DNA from: Lotus japonicus
Taxonomy: Eukaryota > Streptophyta > Magnoliopsida > Fabales > Fabaceae
Assembly: GCF_012489685.1 (NCBI RefSeq)
Contig: NC_080044.1
Span: forward strand, 29,368,369 to 29,432,368
Direction of reading: 5' to 3'
Length of the DNA: 64,000 bases
The position numbers and the translations under genes are program-made. The notes under the pieces are model-generated. The model was not told the DNA's origin, made no database searches, and saw nothing but the letters and a program-made list of their open reading frames with translations. Shown here one piece after another: positions 53,001-64,000 of this stretch (position 1 is the first letter of the stretch; each line of letters opens with the position of its first letter).

Positions 53001-54911
53001 ATGGCTACCACCAGTGAAACGCAAAAAGATTGTTACAATGCAAAGCCTCCTATGTTCCATGGTCAAAGGTTCGAATATTGGAAAGACATAATAGAAAGTT
53101 TCTTTCTGGGCTTCGACACAGATCTCTGGGATATCATTGTGGATGGCTACGAGCGTCCAGTTGATGCTGATGGCAAGAAGATTTCCAGATCAGAGATGAC
53201 TGCTGAGCAAAAGAAGCATTACTCACAGCACCACAAAGCTAGAACTATCCTTCTTAGTGCTATTTCCTATGAAGAGTACCAGAAGATTACAGATCGTGAG
53301 TTTTCTAAGGGTATCTTTGAATCCTTGAAAATGTCCCATGAAGGAAACAAGAAAGTGAAAGAATCAACGGCGTTGTCCTTGATTCAGAAGTATGAATCCT
53401 TCATCATGAAACCTAACGAGTCCATTGAGGATATGTTTTCCAGATTTCAGTTGCTTGGAGCTGGAATAAGACCTCTCAACAAAAGCTACACTACAAAAGA
53501 TCATGCCATAAGGGTTATTATAAGTCTTCCTGAAAGCTGGATGCCTTTAGTGACTTCAATAGAGCTCACAAGAGATGTTGAGCGTATGAGTTTAGAAGAA
53601 CTCATCAGCATACTGAAATGTCATGAACTGAAGCGCTCAGAAATGCAGGATCTGAGGAAGAAGTCTATAGCCTTGAAATCCAAATCTGAGAAGTCTAAAT
53701 CTGAGAAGTCGCAAGCTCTCCAAGCTGAAGCAGAAGAATCTGAAGAAGCATCAGAAGATTCTGATGAAGATGAGCTGACTCTGATCTCCAAAAGGCTCAA
53801 CCGCATCTGGAAGCACAGGCAGAGCAAATACAAAGGCTCTGGAAAGGCCAAAGGAAAGTTTGAATCCTCATCTGGCCAGAAGAAGTCCTCAATCAAGGAA
53901 GTCACTTGTTTTGAATGCAAAGAATCAGGGCACTACAAGAGTGATTGTCCAAAGCTGAAAAAGGACAAGAAGCCAAAGAAGCACTTCAAAACTAAGAAAA
54001 GTCTGATGGTAACTTTTGATGAATCAGAGTCAGAAGATGTTGACTCTGATGGTGAAGTTCAAGGACTCATGGCTATTGTCAAAGACAAAGAAGCAGAGTC
54101 AAAAGATGCAACTAACTCTGAATTAGCATCAGAGGAAGATCCTAACTCAGATGATTTAAATGAGGTATTCGCTTCTTTCTCAACCTCTGAACTAAAACAT
54201 GCTTTGTCTGATATTATGGATAAGTGTAACTCCTTATTGACTAAGCATAAAAAGTTGAAAAAGGATCTCTCTGCTACTTCTAAGACTTCTGCTGAACATG
54301 AGAAAATTATTTCTGAAATGAAAAATAATAATCATGCTTTAGTATATTCTAACTCTGTGCTTAAGAACCAGATTTCTAAGTTAGAAGAAGTGGTTGCTTG
54401 TGATGCCTTTCATAGTAAGAATGAATCTAAATATGAAAAATCCTTTCAAAGATTCCTGGCTAAAAGCGTAGACAGAAGCTTGATGGCTTCAATGATCTAT
54501 GGCGTAAGCAGAAATGGAATGTATGGCATTGGCTATTCTAGACCCAGTAGAAATGAGCCTTCTATGCCTAAGGCTAAATCTTTATATGAACATTTTGTAC
54601 CCCCTGGTACTATATTACCTGAACCTTTACCTGTTAAAGTTGCTGATCCCCCTCTCAAAAAGGGAACCTTCTCCATGTCTAAATATCATGCTAAAATTGC
54701 TTTAAACTATCATGTTAAGAAACCCAAGGTGATCAAAACCTCTGAGGGAACTAACAAGAGAGGACCCAGAAAGTGGGTACCTAAGGATAAGATTATCTAT
54801 GTTGCAGATATCCTTGATCGCTCCACTGAAACACCAATCATAGTATCTGGACAGTGGATGCTCGCGTCACATGACGGGAGAAAGGCGTATGTTCCAAGAG
54901 CTAAAACTTAA
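53001..54911 (+). CDS. gag: copia-2 gag
   Basis: 636 codons, no interruption, from MATTSETQKDCYNAKPPMFH (an in-frame ATG at 52968 overlaps the PBS-proximal leader and is less likely). Gag core (EYWKDIIESFFLGFDTDLWD; ESIEDMFSRFQLLGAGIRPL), acidic linker (EAEESEEASEDSDEDELTLI), zinc knuckle CFECKESGHYKSDC (about 53907-53948), coiled coil (54220-54400), C-terminal GPRKWVPKDKIIYVADILD. It ends GRKAYVPRAKT at 54911, overlapping pol by 68 nt in the +1 frame. Structural protein that packages the element RNA. Confidence 0.9.
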   Translation: MATTSETQKDCYNAKPPMFHGQRFEYWKDIIESFFLGFDTDLWDIIVDGYERPVDADGKKISRSEMTAEQKKHYSQHHKARTILLSAISYEEYQKITDREFSKGIFESLKMSHEGNKKVKESTALSLIQKYESFIMKPNESIEDMFSRFQLLGAGIRPLNKSYTTKDHAIRVIISLPESWMPLVTSIELTRDVERMSLEELISILKCHELKRSEMQDLRKKSIALKSKSEKSKSEKSQALQAEAEESEEASEDSDEDELTLISKRLNRIWKHRQSKYKGSGKAKGKFESSSGQKKSSIKEVTCFECKESGHYKSDCPKLKKDKKPKKHFKTKKSLMVTFDESESEDVDSDGEVQGLMAIVKDKEAESKDATNSELASEEDPNSDDLNEVFASFSTSELKHALSDIMDKCNSLLTKHKKLKKDLSATSKTSAEHEKIISEMKNNNHALVYSNSVLKNQISKLEEVVACDAFHSKNESKYEKSFQRFLAKSVDRSLMASMIYGVSRNGMYGIGYSRPSRNEPSMPKAKSLYEHFVPPGTILPEPLPVKVADPPLKKGTFSMSKYHAKIALNYHVKKPKVIKTSEGTNKRGPRKWVPKDKIIYVADILDRSTETPIIVSGQWMLASHDGRKAYVPRAKT

Positions 54912-57876
54912 GCATGGAGGCGAAGTTGGCTATTGTGGCAACGAGAAGGGTAAAATTGTTGGTACTGGTACTATTTGTGTTGATAATAGTCCATGCATTG
55001 ATAATGTTCTATTGGTAGATGGTTTAACTCACAACTTATTGTCTATAAGTCAATTAGCTGACAAGGGTTATGATGTTATTTTCAATCAAAAGTCTTGTAG
55101 GGCTGTAAGTCAGATCGATGGCTCTGTTCTGTTTAACAGCAAGAGGAAGAACAACATTTATAAGATCAGATTATCTGAGTTGGAATCTCAGAATGAGGAG
55201 CAATGGGTATGGCATAGACGGTTAGGGCATGCCAGTATGAGAAAGATTTCTCAGCTGAGTAAGCTCAACCTTGTCAGGGGCTTACCCGCTTTGAAGTTCT
55301 CTTCAGATGCTCTTTGTGAAGCATGTTAGAAAGGCAAATTCACAAAAGTCCCGTTTAAGGCAAAGAATGTTGTCTCAACCTCAAGGCCGTTGGAACTTCT
55401 GCATTTCGACCTGTTTGGACCAGTGAAAACTGAGTCTATAGGTGGCAAAAGATATGGAATGGTCATTGTTGATGACTTTAGCCGCTGGACATGGGTAAAA
55501 TTTCTATCCCGCAAGGATGAGTCTCATTCTGTGTTCTCTACCTTCATTGCCCAAGTGCAAAACGAGAAGGCTTGTAGGATTGTGCGTGTCAGAAATGATC
55601 ATGGTGGAGAATTTGAGAATGACAAGTTTGAGAGTCTGTTTGATTCCTATGGAATTGCACATGATTTCTCTTGTCCCAGAACTCCTCAACAAAATGGGGT
55701 TGCTGAGAGGAAGAACATAACTCTTCAGGAGATGGCTAGAACCATGCTCCAAGAAACTGGCATGGCAAAGCACTTTTGGGCAGAGGCAGTAAACACATCA
55801 TGTTACATTCAGAACAGAATCTCTGTGAGACCAATTCTGAATAAGACTCCTTATGAATTGTGGAAGAATATAAAACCCAACATTTCTTATTTTCATCCTT
55901 TTGGTTGTGTTTGCTATGTTCTAAACACTAAGGATAGATTGCATAAGTTTGATGCTAAATCTTCTAAATGTCTATTACTTGGTTACTCTGATCGATCTAA
56001 AGGTTTCAGATTTTATAATACTGATGCTAAAACTATTGAAGAATCTCTTCATGTTAGATTTGATGATAAGCTTGACTCTGATCAGTCAAAGCTAGTTGAA
56101 AAGTTTGCAGATTTAAGTATAAATGTTTCTGATAAAGGCAAAGCTCTAGAGGAATCGGAGCCAGAGGAAGATGAACCAGACGAAGCTGGTCCCTCTGATT
56201 CACAACCTCAGAAGAAGAGCAGAATCACTGCGTTTCATCCTAAGGAATTGATTCTGGGTAACAAAGATGAACCAGTCAGAACCAGATCAGCCTTCAGAAC
56301 CTCTGAAGAGACTCTGCTCAGTCTGAAAGGATTGGTGTCCTTAATTGAACCCAAGTCAATTGATGAAGCTCCTCAAGACTAGGACTGGATTCTGGCTATG
56401 GAAGAAGAACTGAATCAATTTCCCAAGAATGATGTCTGGGGCCTAGTGAAGAAACCTCAAAGCATTCACGTGATTGAAACAAAATGGGTTTTCAGAAACA
56501 AGCTAAATGAGAAAGGAGATGTAGTCAGAAACAAGGCAAGACTAGTTGCTCAAGGCTACAGTCAGCAAGAAGGAATAGACTATACTGAAACGTTTGCTCC
56601 GGTAGCAAGACTGGAAGCTATCAGACTACTGATCTCATTCTCAGTGAATCACAACATAATTCTTCATCAGATGGATGTTAAGAGTGCCTTCCTAAATGGT
56701 TACATCTCAGAGGAAGTCTATGTTCATCAACCTCCAGGTTTTGAAGATGAGAAGAACCCTGACCATGTTTTCAAATTGAAGAAATCTCTCTATGGTCTGA
56801 AGCAAGCTCCCAGAGCATGGTATGAGATACTCAGCTCATTCCTTCTGGAAAATAAGTTTGTAAGGGGTAAAGTAGATACAACTCTCTTTTGCAAAACTTA
56901 CAAAGATGATATCTTAATTGTGCAAATTTATGTTGATGATATTATATTTGGATATGCTAATCCATCTCTATGCAAAGAGTTTTCTGAGATGATGCAGGCT
57001 GAATTTGAAATGAGTATGATGGGAGAACTCAAGTACTTTCTGGGCATACAAGTTGATCAAACACCAGACGGTACGTACACCCATCAGAGAAAGTACACTA
57101 AAGAACTTCTGAAGAAGTTTAACATGACAGAATCTACAATTGCTAAGACTCCAATGCATCCTACATGCATCCTGGAGAAAGAAGATGCAAGTGGTAAAGT
57201 TTGTCAGAAGCTCTATCGTGGTATGATAGGATCTCTTCTATACTTAACTGCATCTAGGCTAGATATTCTGTTTAGTGTTCATCTATGCACTCGTTTTCAA
57301 TCAGATCCGAGGGAAACCCACTTAACTGCTGTTAAGAGGATCCTGAGATATCTGAAAGGTACCACTAACCTTGGCTTGATGTATAAGAAAACATCAGAGT
57401 ATAAGCTTTCAGGTAACTGTGATGCTGATTATGCTGGAGATAGAACTGAGAGAAAAAGTACTTCTGGAAATTGTCAATTTCTGGGAAGTAACTTAGTCTC
57501 ATGGGCAAGCAAGAGGCAATCAACCATTGCACTATCCACTGCAGAGGCATAATATATCTCAGCAGCCATCTGCAGCACTCAGATGCTCTGGATGAAACAT
57601 CAGCTAGAGGATTATCAAATCCTTGAGAGCAACATCCCAATCTATTGTGATAACACTGCTGCAATTTCATTAAGTAAGAATCCTATCTTACACTCAAGGG
57701 CAAAACATATTGAGGTAAAGTATCATTTTATTAGAGATTATGTTCAGAAGGGCGTACTTCTTCTGAAGTTTGTTGATACTGACCATCAATGGGCATATAT
57801 CTTTACAAAGCCCTAAGCAGAGGATAGATTTAATTTCATTCTGAAAAATCTGAATATGGACTTTTGTCCAGCATGA
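54844..57876 (+). pseudogene. pol: copia-2 pol, four nonsense codons, no frameshift
   Basis: Ty1-copia polyprotein, +1 to gag. It has a protease YLDSGCSRHMTG (54844-54880), integrase zinc module (WHRRLGHASMRKISQLSKLN to LCEAC) and catalytic region (LHFDLFGPV, RNDHGGEFEND), RT with YVDD at 56929-56940, and RNase H ending VDTDHQWAYIFTKP. Stops: TAG 55327-55329 (in LCEAC*KGKF), TAG 56380-56382, TAA 57550-57552 (STAEA*YISAA), TAA 57814-57816 (FTKP*AEDRF). The final stop is TGA at 57874. Otherwise full length (about 1010 codons). Domain order PR-IN-RT-RH defines copia. Confidence 0.92.
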
Positions 57877-58303
57877 AGATGGATCAGAACCTCTGGCTAC
57901 GATGCTTTTCTATCAGAAGATGTCTAGTTCAGAAGGTAACTCTATCAGAGGATAAGTACCCATTGGTGCTTACTCTGAAGCTGAGACAGTAAACGTGTGT
58001 CAGTTGCTATGATACATCGTTCCTTGTGCCCGTGCTGACAATCTGTTGTAATGAGTGTAGATGTGCTTCTCTCCACCGTGTGATATGTGTATTAACTGTT
58101 TGTAATGATGTCTTTAATTTTTATCCGTTGATTTTACTTTGCTTTTTAATCAACAACGGTTACCTTCAAACACGACTACGCACACACGTTTCCCATCACT
58201 TTCGGTTTTACCTTCTCTCTCCTGCTTTTGCAAAACCCTTATCTTCTTCAATTCTCTCTCGCTTTCAACCTCTTCACTTCTACCCAAACCTTCATCCTCC
58301 ACA
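57877..58303 (+). other. copia-2 spacer between pol and env-like ORF
   Basis: 427 bp without supported coding. The env-like frame is open upstream to 58139 (pyrimidine-rich, low-complexity Ser/Leu translation), probably leader. A spliced subgenomic RNA may be used for the downstream ORF, but no acceptor is certain. Confidence 0.4.
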
Positions 58304-59942
58304 ATGGTGAATCAAGAAATACCTGACTCCGGTGACAAGTCTGATTCCGCCGATGGAAGAGTTTTTCCCAATTTGGTTGTGGGTCTTCCAACTGGGCAAG
58401 TAGGTCCTGTTCTGCGTTCTCGTTCGACTGAGAATGTCCAACATGAAGTGCAAGATGCTGAAGATGTTGTCCCACTCTCTCAGAGACAATATGTGGTTAC
58501 CTACTGCTTTGCTCCTGAAGAACTCCAGGTTCTTGCTGAATGGAAATTTGATTTTGATGTCACTGCTACAAATGGGTTTGACCTGCGTCCTGAGATTCAA
58601 GCACAAGGCTGGGAAGGGTACTTTCAAAGAATCAGTGGTCCGATGTATGAGAAGCTCGTGAAGGAATTCTGGAAACACGCAGATTGCAATGAGCACCAAG
58701 TAGTATCCTTCATTCTGGGAAAAAGGATCATCATAACTGAGAAAGCAATTGCAAGGCTTCTGGGTCTAGAATCAAGCAAGGGCTACAGGTTTCAGTTGCA
58801 AGAATCAAAGGTCTCAACCAACACCAAGGAGAAAGTCAACATGGCTCTTTACTCTACATGGAAGCCAGTAAAGAATGATTGCAAGACCAAGGAGCTTCAC
58901 CCTGATTTGAGAATCTGGCACAAGATTCTTCTGCACTGCATCAACCAAAGACCAAAGGGAAGCTCTCCTGATTACATCAACTTCACCCAGAAGGTGTTGT
59001 TGTTCTTTGTCAAAGACCACAAGAAGGTGTGCCTGCCTTACTTCCTCTTCTCCTATCTAAAGGAGTGCATCAAGAAATCCAGAACCACCGCCTCACCAAA
59101 ATCTGCCATAAAATACATACCTTTTGGTAGTTTGCTCTCTGACTTCTTTGTGGAAAGCAAATTGGTGCATGCCCTGCGAAGGTTGGGATGTTCTGAAGAC
59201 TTGACAACAATAGCTGGAGATACTTTCAATGCCACATCTTTGAAAAGAATGGGCATGATTGAAACCAAAGTTGATTCTAGCACTGCTGAAGGAAGACCAA
59301 GGAAAAGGATTCCTCTAAAGGACTATCCTCTTTGGTCCAAGGCTGATGATCCAGAGGCTATCAGATACTATCTTGAGGATCTGAAGCAGCAAGGCTTTGA
59401 GATTGATGTGAACCAATTCTTCAGAAATTTCCAAGACCCTCCGGACTTCGAGTCCCCAAGGAAGAAGAAGACCAAGAGGAAGCAAGTTGAAGCATCTGAG
59501 GAGAAGGATCCCTCTGATGGTGATGACAACGATGATAATGATGCTCCACCGCCTAAGAAGAAGGCTAAGAAGGTCAGGATTGCACCTCAAGTAGTTATCG
59601 TGGAAACTACTCAGGAACAAGTTAGACCTGCACCCTCCATCAGAGTCACACGATCTGCAGCAAGAGCTTCAAGTAAGTTTGCTGCCCTTTCTGATGATGA
59701 TTTAAATTTGCTTGATGCAACCCTTGATACAACCAATCCTGAACCTTCACCAACTCATCAACAAACCTATCACCCCTCACCTCCTAGAGACTCCTTCTTT
59801 CAACCTACCATTGAGGAAGAACCCCTTTGGAAAATGCTTCAATCCAACAAACCCTCTGCCTCCACTGCACCTATAATTCTTCCATACCATTCAGAAACAT
59901 CTGAACCACAAGCCTCTGAACCACAAACCTCCACACCACAAG
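58304..59942 (+). CDS. copia-2 env-like protein, first segment
   Basis: Starts MVNQEIPDSGDKSDSADGRV at 58304 in the context CCACAATGG. A globular part of ~350 residues contains KEFWKHADCNEHQVVSFILG, IARLLGLESSKGYRF and LHPDLRIWHKILLHCINQRP. It is followed by basic (KKKTKRKQVEA, PPKKKAKKVR) and acidic stretches, then Pro/Ser-rich sequence. This matches the extra third ORF of Sireviruses usually called envelope-like. I see no signal peptide or transmembrane helix in this segment, and the basic tracts look nuclear, so the name reflects position only. Interrupted after codon position 1 at 59942 by a solo LTR; continues at 63698. Confidence 0.8.
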
Positions 59943-60697
59943 TGTAAGGCCCGAGTTTTTAAGTTTATGCTAAGTGAATAAACTTCTTATTCACGATTAG
60001 GGTTGATGTAATGTGAAGGGAAACCTGAACGAAAGTTTATTAAATGAAATATATTTATGAAGGAGAAAGTTCAGGAAAAGTCAAAGGATTGTATCGAAGT
60101 CGATTTAAGTTATAGCACGACTAATATTCGCATTTAAAACCTAGGACAAGAACCTTAGGAAACAAAACTATGTTCCAGCTTTGGAACACTATAGGAATAT
60201 AATTTCCAACAAACTTCCAGCTTTGGAACACTGTAGGAATTTAGTCCAAAAATCTTTAGAGAAATATTAGAACTTCTCTTTTTCCATATATCACAATCAT
60301 TTCGAGGCGAAACTCTAGGATCTACGAACGTCCGATTCCAATCATCGGAAGTTTGCCGAAACCGAATCCCTGGTTTTTCAAAACCCTAGAATCAACCGTC
60401 AATGAAGACTTTTTCTATTCAGAGCTTCAAATGAAGATTCTACACGCGTACACCCATTTCTCTTGATGATTTCAATCTTTCTTCAGAAGGAAGTTTTCCA
60501 TTCCGACATTCGATGCAAAAAGTAACTTATCGGGTAAAATAGTTTTACACCGACTTTGCATTAGTCACCTAAAATATAAGGAGACCTCATTTTAGTTTTG
60601 GAATTCTTTCGCCAAAACCTATCTTAGAATTCATGGAGAATGAAGCCGGAAAAATCAGATTCGCGAAACTTTCATTTTACCGCGTTTTGCCAACCTC

Positions 60698-60706
60698 TAT
60701 ATATAG
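60698..60706 (+). promoter_or_regulatory. Solo LTR TATA box
   Basis: CTCTATATATAGCC, about 755 bp from the LTR start, the position equivalent to the TATAAATAG boxes of the other Tekay LTRs. Confidence 0.5.
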
Positions 60707-62406
60707 CCAAGAAATGAGAAAATATCACAAATTTCCACCATTTCTCTCCAAAACCTGCGAATTTGCTAAGAGGAAGAAGGAAGAAGAGCTTTTGTTCATT
60801 TCTTGCTTGATCGTCGATCAATCAGTTGCTACTTCAAGGCTTCGAGGTATAGTCGCTAATCCTTACCTCTGATCGCTTTTTCCATAGCTTTTCTGTAGAG
60901 TTTTCTGAGCGGATAGTTTATGGATTTTTGCAAAACTATCCTGAATCTTTCATTTCTGATTCTAAACTTGTTCCTTATGCGCCCAAGATCACTTCTGCCG
61001 GATTAGATTTTCCGTTATGTCGCCGGAATTCCGCCGGAATCAATTTTAGCCTTAAATACCCATTTTTGGAGTTTTTGAGGTAAAGCTTCAACCTTTAGGC
61101 TAAAAATTATCGCCTTAGCTTAGTGTTAGTAGGATTAGTTGTCATAAACGTCGTTAGTAACGTCCCTGCAAAATTTGGTTTTTGGGATTTCAGTTTTGAA
61201 ATTTCTAAGTTAAAAATCATGACCAAAATACCCCTGCGACAGTTTTTGATCCGATAATTTTTCCGAGTTCAGAATACCCTTAGTTACGGCTAATGAAAGC
61301 ATAGGAACCAAGTTTGATCGAAGAAAAATCGAGCCCCACAATTGTGAAAAGTGGCCGAGCCCTATAGAGGAGGAGGGGGAAAATTCCTTTTCCGAAAACT
61401 TGTCCTTTCGCGCTAGATTATCGTACCTCGGAGTATGAACTACTTCGTGTAACCTTAGTGAGCATTGATAGCTTAGTTTCCGATAGATTTTGATAGAATT
61501 CTGTGGTTTTACTTTAAAGGTTCTTTTGAAGAATTTCCTGAAGATCAAGGAGCTCATTGTGAAGGAACGTTTGAGGAGAACGCTGGAATAACTAGAGGTA
61601 AGGGCAACTTACCTTACTAGCTAATGCTTTAGGTGTCGACGCATTCGACTTGATTTACTGTTTATGCACTTGTTTGTGTATGATTGGGAAAATGTTTTCT
61701 GAGGCTTCGGCTGACAATGTAGATGATTCATCTACTGAATGTTTTTGAGAGTGAATTTCATGTTAAGTGCTAGGTGGGTAATCTAGGATGTGTGATGCAT
61801 GCTTTATATGCTAAGTGCTATGTGGTTATTGCATAATATGTTGATTTGACATGTTGGTTGTTTGTGCTGAGTTAATTATGCATTTGCAATGAAATCTGAG
61901 TTTCTGAATAGTGAGAATAGCGGGCAGGTCATGCCGATTTTATTTTGAGAGTTTTGGGGAAAGTTTGATAGGACGAATGAGATTCGGGCCTTGTTATGGT
62001 GTTTTATGGATCGAGACATTCTCTGGAGTCATTTGGGGATTTGGAGATCCCGAGAACTTATAAGAATTGCGATAAGGCTAAAAGGATATTATTTTGTGAA
62101 GAAAACTCATAAGACCTTAAACAACCTCTAAATCTTTAAGTAATGAAAATAATCTCGAAGGAAGCTTAGGAGTCGAATCTTAGTTTTGGAAAACGAGAAG
62201 TGTCGTCGGATCCAAGTGTTGAGATATTGAGAGGTTTTGAGTATGTTGATACTCTTGTGCTCTGGGAGCAGTTGTGTTGTTGGGCTATCTGAGAGATAAG
62301 CCGGGAAACGGGTAGTTTCCGAGCATGTTGATGCTCTTTGCTCGTTGAGCAGTGTTGACCATCGGATAGAGATGAGTCGGATGATTTGGAGATCATCATG
62401 AGATAC

Positions 62407-62671
62407 AGTTTATACCTTCGGGTACAGTTTATGCCTTCGGGTACGGTTTATGCCTTCGGGTACGGTTTATGCCTTCGGGTACCGTTTATACCTTCGGGTA
62501 CAGTTTATGCCTTCGGGTACGGTTTATGCCTTCGGGTACAGTTTATGCCTTCGGGTACAGTTCATGCCTTCGGGTACGGTTTATGCCTTCGGGTACAGTT
62601 TATGCCTTCGGGTACAGTTTATGCCTTCGGGTACAGTTTATACCTTCGGGTACAGTTTATACCTTCGGGTA
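62407..62671. repeat. 19-bp minisatellite, 14 units
   Basis: Consensus AGTTTATGCCTTCGGGTAC with A/G/C at position 1 and G/A at position 8, fourteen consecutive units. Because 19 is not a multiple of 3 and the unit lacks stops, all three plus frames are open; these frames are not genes. Confidence 0.95.
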
Positions 62672-63213
62672 ATTCGGACATCGACGGGGGATATGATCGA
62701 CCGTGAGGTTAGGATCGACCTGTTGATTGTCGGGCATAGCGGAGGGAAAAGTCGACCCGCAGGGTTAGGACTGATCCGGCTATGTCAAGGTTGTAAGTGA
62801 CACTCGGGAGTTATGGTCGACACAATGCCAGTGTTAGGACCGACTCAAACGTGCCCAGCCTACTCTTTCTGGAACCGTCGAGAGTGACGTTGCATTGACA
62901 TATCATGCACTCTAATTGTATCGTTATGTGTTTTGATGAGTTGATGTTGATAAACATCGTTATGTGTTTTGATGAGTAGATGTTGATAGATATCGTTATG
63001 TGCTTTGATGATGGAATTGTATTAGAGTGTTGATAACATGCTATGTTTAAACCTTAGGGTAGACAATGCAGAACTTATATGTATATAGACAACATATATA
63101 TATATACCCCTTATACTTTATCTGGTGTCTTGTATTCTCTATCCTATATTCCGTAAGTTGACCCTTGCACGTGCTACCTGTGTTTGGGGGGCTATGTATG
63201 CCCTTTTTGTCAG

Positions 63214-63360
63214 ATGTCGTTGGGGGATTCTTCCGTGATTCCTCGTCGTTCGGGGAAGACCCGGAGCGAAATGACTACTATTAAGCCTTCGACGTGGACC
63301 CGGACTTCATGCATGACCAGATGGGAGTCGATGATGGAAGTATGGGGGATGGGTGATTAG
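63214..63360 (+). pseudogene. Minimal LTR ORF in solo LTR
   Basis: ATG directly after CCCTTTTTGTCAG. The frame is 48 codons (MSLGDSSVIPRRSGKTRSEM...). The first residues resemble MSLGEW of the T3 relic. From about 63287 the +1 frame gives FDVDPDFMHDQMGVDDGSMG, an acidic stretch, so a frameshift may have split an acidic tail from its start. Homology to the 222-aa ORF is weak beyond position and start context. Confidence 0.3.
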
Positions 63361-63697
63361 AGTCTATTAAGGTTGGGTGTTAGTGTCCTAGCTCTGACTT
63401 ATTCTTATTTTTGAGGGCTTGTGTTGCTGACAACTGACCTAACATTTTGGGATTGTACATTTTGCCTACGGGCGTTACACTTTTCTACTTTCCGTCACTG
63501 GAGGTTACTCGTGACGAGGTCGCTACTTACAGCGGAGAATGTTATATGTATTGTGTATTAGTTCTGTTACTTTTCGCATTTGGGTTTTATTTATTTCAGT
63601 CTTAGTTGTCATCAAAAAAAAAATATTTACGTTTTTCCGCATTAAGTTTATTTTGGTTACTAAAGTGACGCCACCGAAATCGGGGTGTTACAACAAG

Positions 63698-64000
63698 CCT
63701 CTGAACCTCAAGACTCTGATAAAACCACTACCAATCCACAATCACGTCATCCATCTGATCGTGACAATCTCTCTCCTATTCCATCTGTATCCTTTCCCAC
63801 AAATGTTCCATTTTCTTCTCCATCCAACAAGTCAGAAGCCACCAGGCAGTTCTTTCAAATTGCTAGAGAAATGCTCTCTGAAATCCCTGAGCATTTCATC
63901 AATGTTCCTAGTCCTCGCCGCTACCCTAGACCTAGGCCAGAACCTTTGGTTCCTACTGACTTTCCCATCCAGGCAATCCCTATTGCCTCAATGCCTCCTC
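63698..64000 (+). CDS. copia-2 env-like protein, second segment
   Basis: Joining 59942 to 63698 (dropping the LTR and one ACAAG) gives an uninterrupted frame: PQASEPQDSDKTTTNPQSRH, then KSEATRQFFQIAREMLSEIP, EHFINVPSPRRYPRPRPEPL. Open to the window end; the C-terminus is not seen. Confidence 0.8.

Larger units (their letters stand above)
59943..63692 (+). mobile_element. Tekay-like solo LTR in the env-like ORF
   Basis: 3750 bp, TGTAAGGCCCGAG...GGGGTGTTACA, flanked by the perfect 5-bp duplication ACAAG (59938-59942 / 63693-63697). The layout matches the 33577-37385 LTR: TATA (60698), donor-like CGAG|GTATAG (60846), GATCGAAGAAAAAT block (61317), minisatellite (62407-62671), GTGACACTCGGGAG, TA run, acceptor-like CCCTTTTTGTCAG|ATG (63214), CCTACGGGCG, T-rich end. 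A different subfamily from the Tekay element at 33577. Confidence 0.9.
51714..64000 (+). mobile_element. copia-2: Sirevirus with gag, pol and env-like ORF, right end outside window
   Basis: 5' LTR 51714-52927, PBS, gag 53001-54911, pol 54844-57876, env-like 58304-59942 continuing 63698-64000, interrupted by a solo LTR. Same family as copia-1 but a different subgroup: its LTR is shorter and lacks the 17-bp array in regular form. Confidence 0.9.

Noticed and set aside
58304..59942. Exogenous retrovirus envelope gene
   Set aside because: Position gives it the name env-like, but I see no signal peptide, membrane anchor or cleavage site; it is the ordinary third ORF of Sireviruses.
62386..62800. 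Three overlapping ORFs of repeated Met-Pro-Ser-Gly-Thr-Val type translation
   Set aside because: They are the translation of a 19-bp minisatellite whose unit has no stop in any plus frame. No start context, and no homologue in other LTR copies.

Overview
The window reads as intergenic, repeat-packed DNA from a flowering plant, probably a legume. The Sirevirus gag, the env-like reading frame and the Tekay gag-pol all look like papilionoid legume elements, but that is recognition, not a database result. I found no intact single-copy host gene, tRNA, rRNA or CRISPR. Almost everything is LTR retrotransposon, nested several levels deep. Pieces of host-type genes (a VQ-motif protein, a probable TGA bZIP exon) are scattered among the elements.

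Layout. 1-26992: a patchwork of segmental copies. A plus-oriented Tat-lineage element (Tat1) supplies an antisense gene (1-2059, again at 10116-10704), LTR blocks (end points 3065, 5897, 12588, 14669, 17000, 28990) and gag (6023-7151, again 29116-30449). These alternate with relics of Tekay-like long LTRs (3066-3880, 7152-10115, 12589-13077, 17001-17880, 30450-31840 plus 50613-51063) and with a segment carrying a VQ-motif gene fragment (4661-5556, 13078-14323, 27117-28644, 51344-51713). A TRIM with three LTRs and two internal regions sits at 11545-12445, MITE-like sequence at 14717-15360, and an unassigned LTR at 15361-16873. A minus-oriented second Tat element (Tat2) has its 3' LTR near 18536-19210, a plus-strand antisense gene at 19474-21494 and a pol remnant at 22201-24220. 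A CACTA-type end at 26992 closes a stretch that contains the TGA-like exon.

31841-50607: a Sirevirus copia element (copia-1, 5-bp target duplication ACTAG) with gag but almost no pol. Its gag is split by a 13.6-kb insertion (33473-47052, duplication AAGAA). That insertion is a plus-oriented Tekay LTR into which a minus-oriented Tekay element of the same family inserted (33577-43826). The resulting inverted repeat then lost its centre. The Tekay gag-pol is complete apart from four TAG codons.

51714-64000: a second Sirevirus (copia-2) with 5' LTR, gag, pol (four nonsense codons, no frameshift) and an env-like ORF. The env-like ORF is interrupted by a perfect 3750-bp solo LTR (59943-63692, duplication ACAAG); removing it restores the frame. 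The 3' end lies outside the window.

The most unusual signal is a conserved protein-coding ORF inside the Tekay LTRs (34045-34713 minus; 45912-46580 plus), on the same strand as gag-pol. It has an ATG directly behind a splice-acceptor-like sequence, an LTR TATA box and donor-like site far upstream, and an acidic C-terminus with SUMO-interaction-like motifs. Decayed homologues occur in a divergent LTR family at 7592-8232 and 30918-31515, and a minimal version at 63214-63360.
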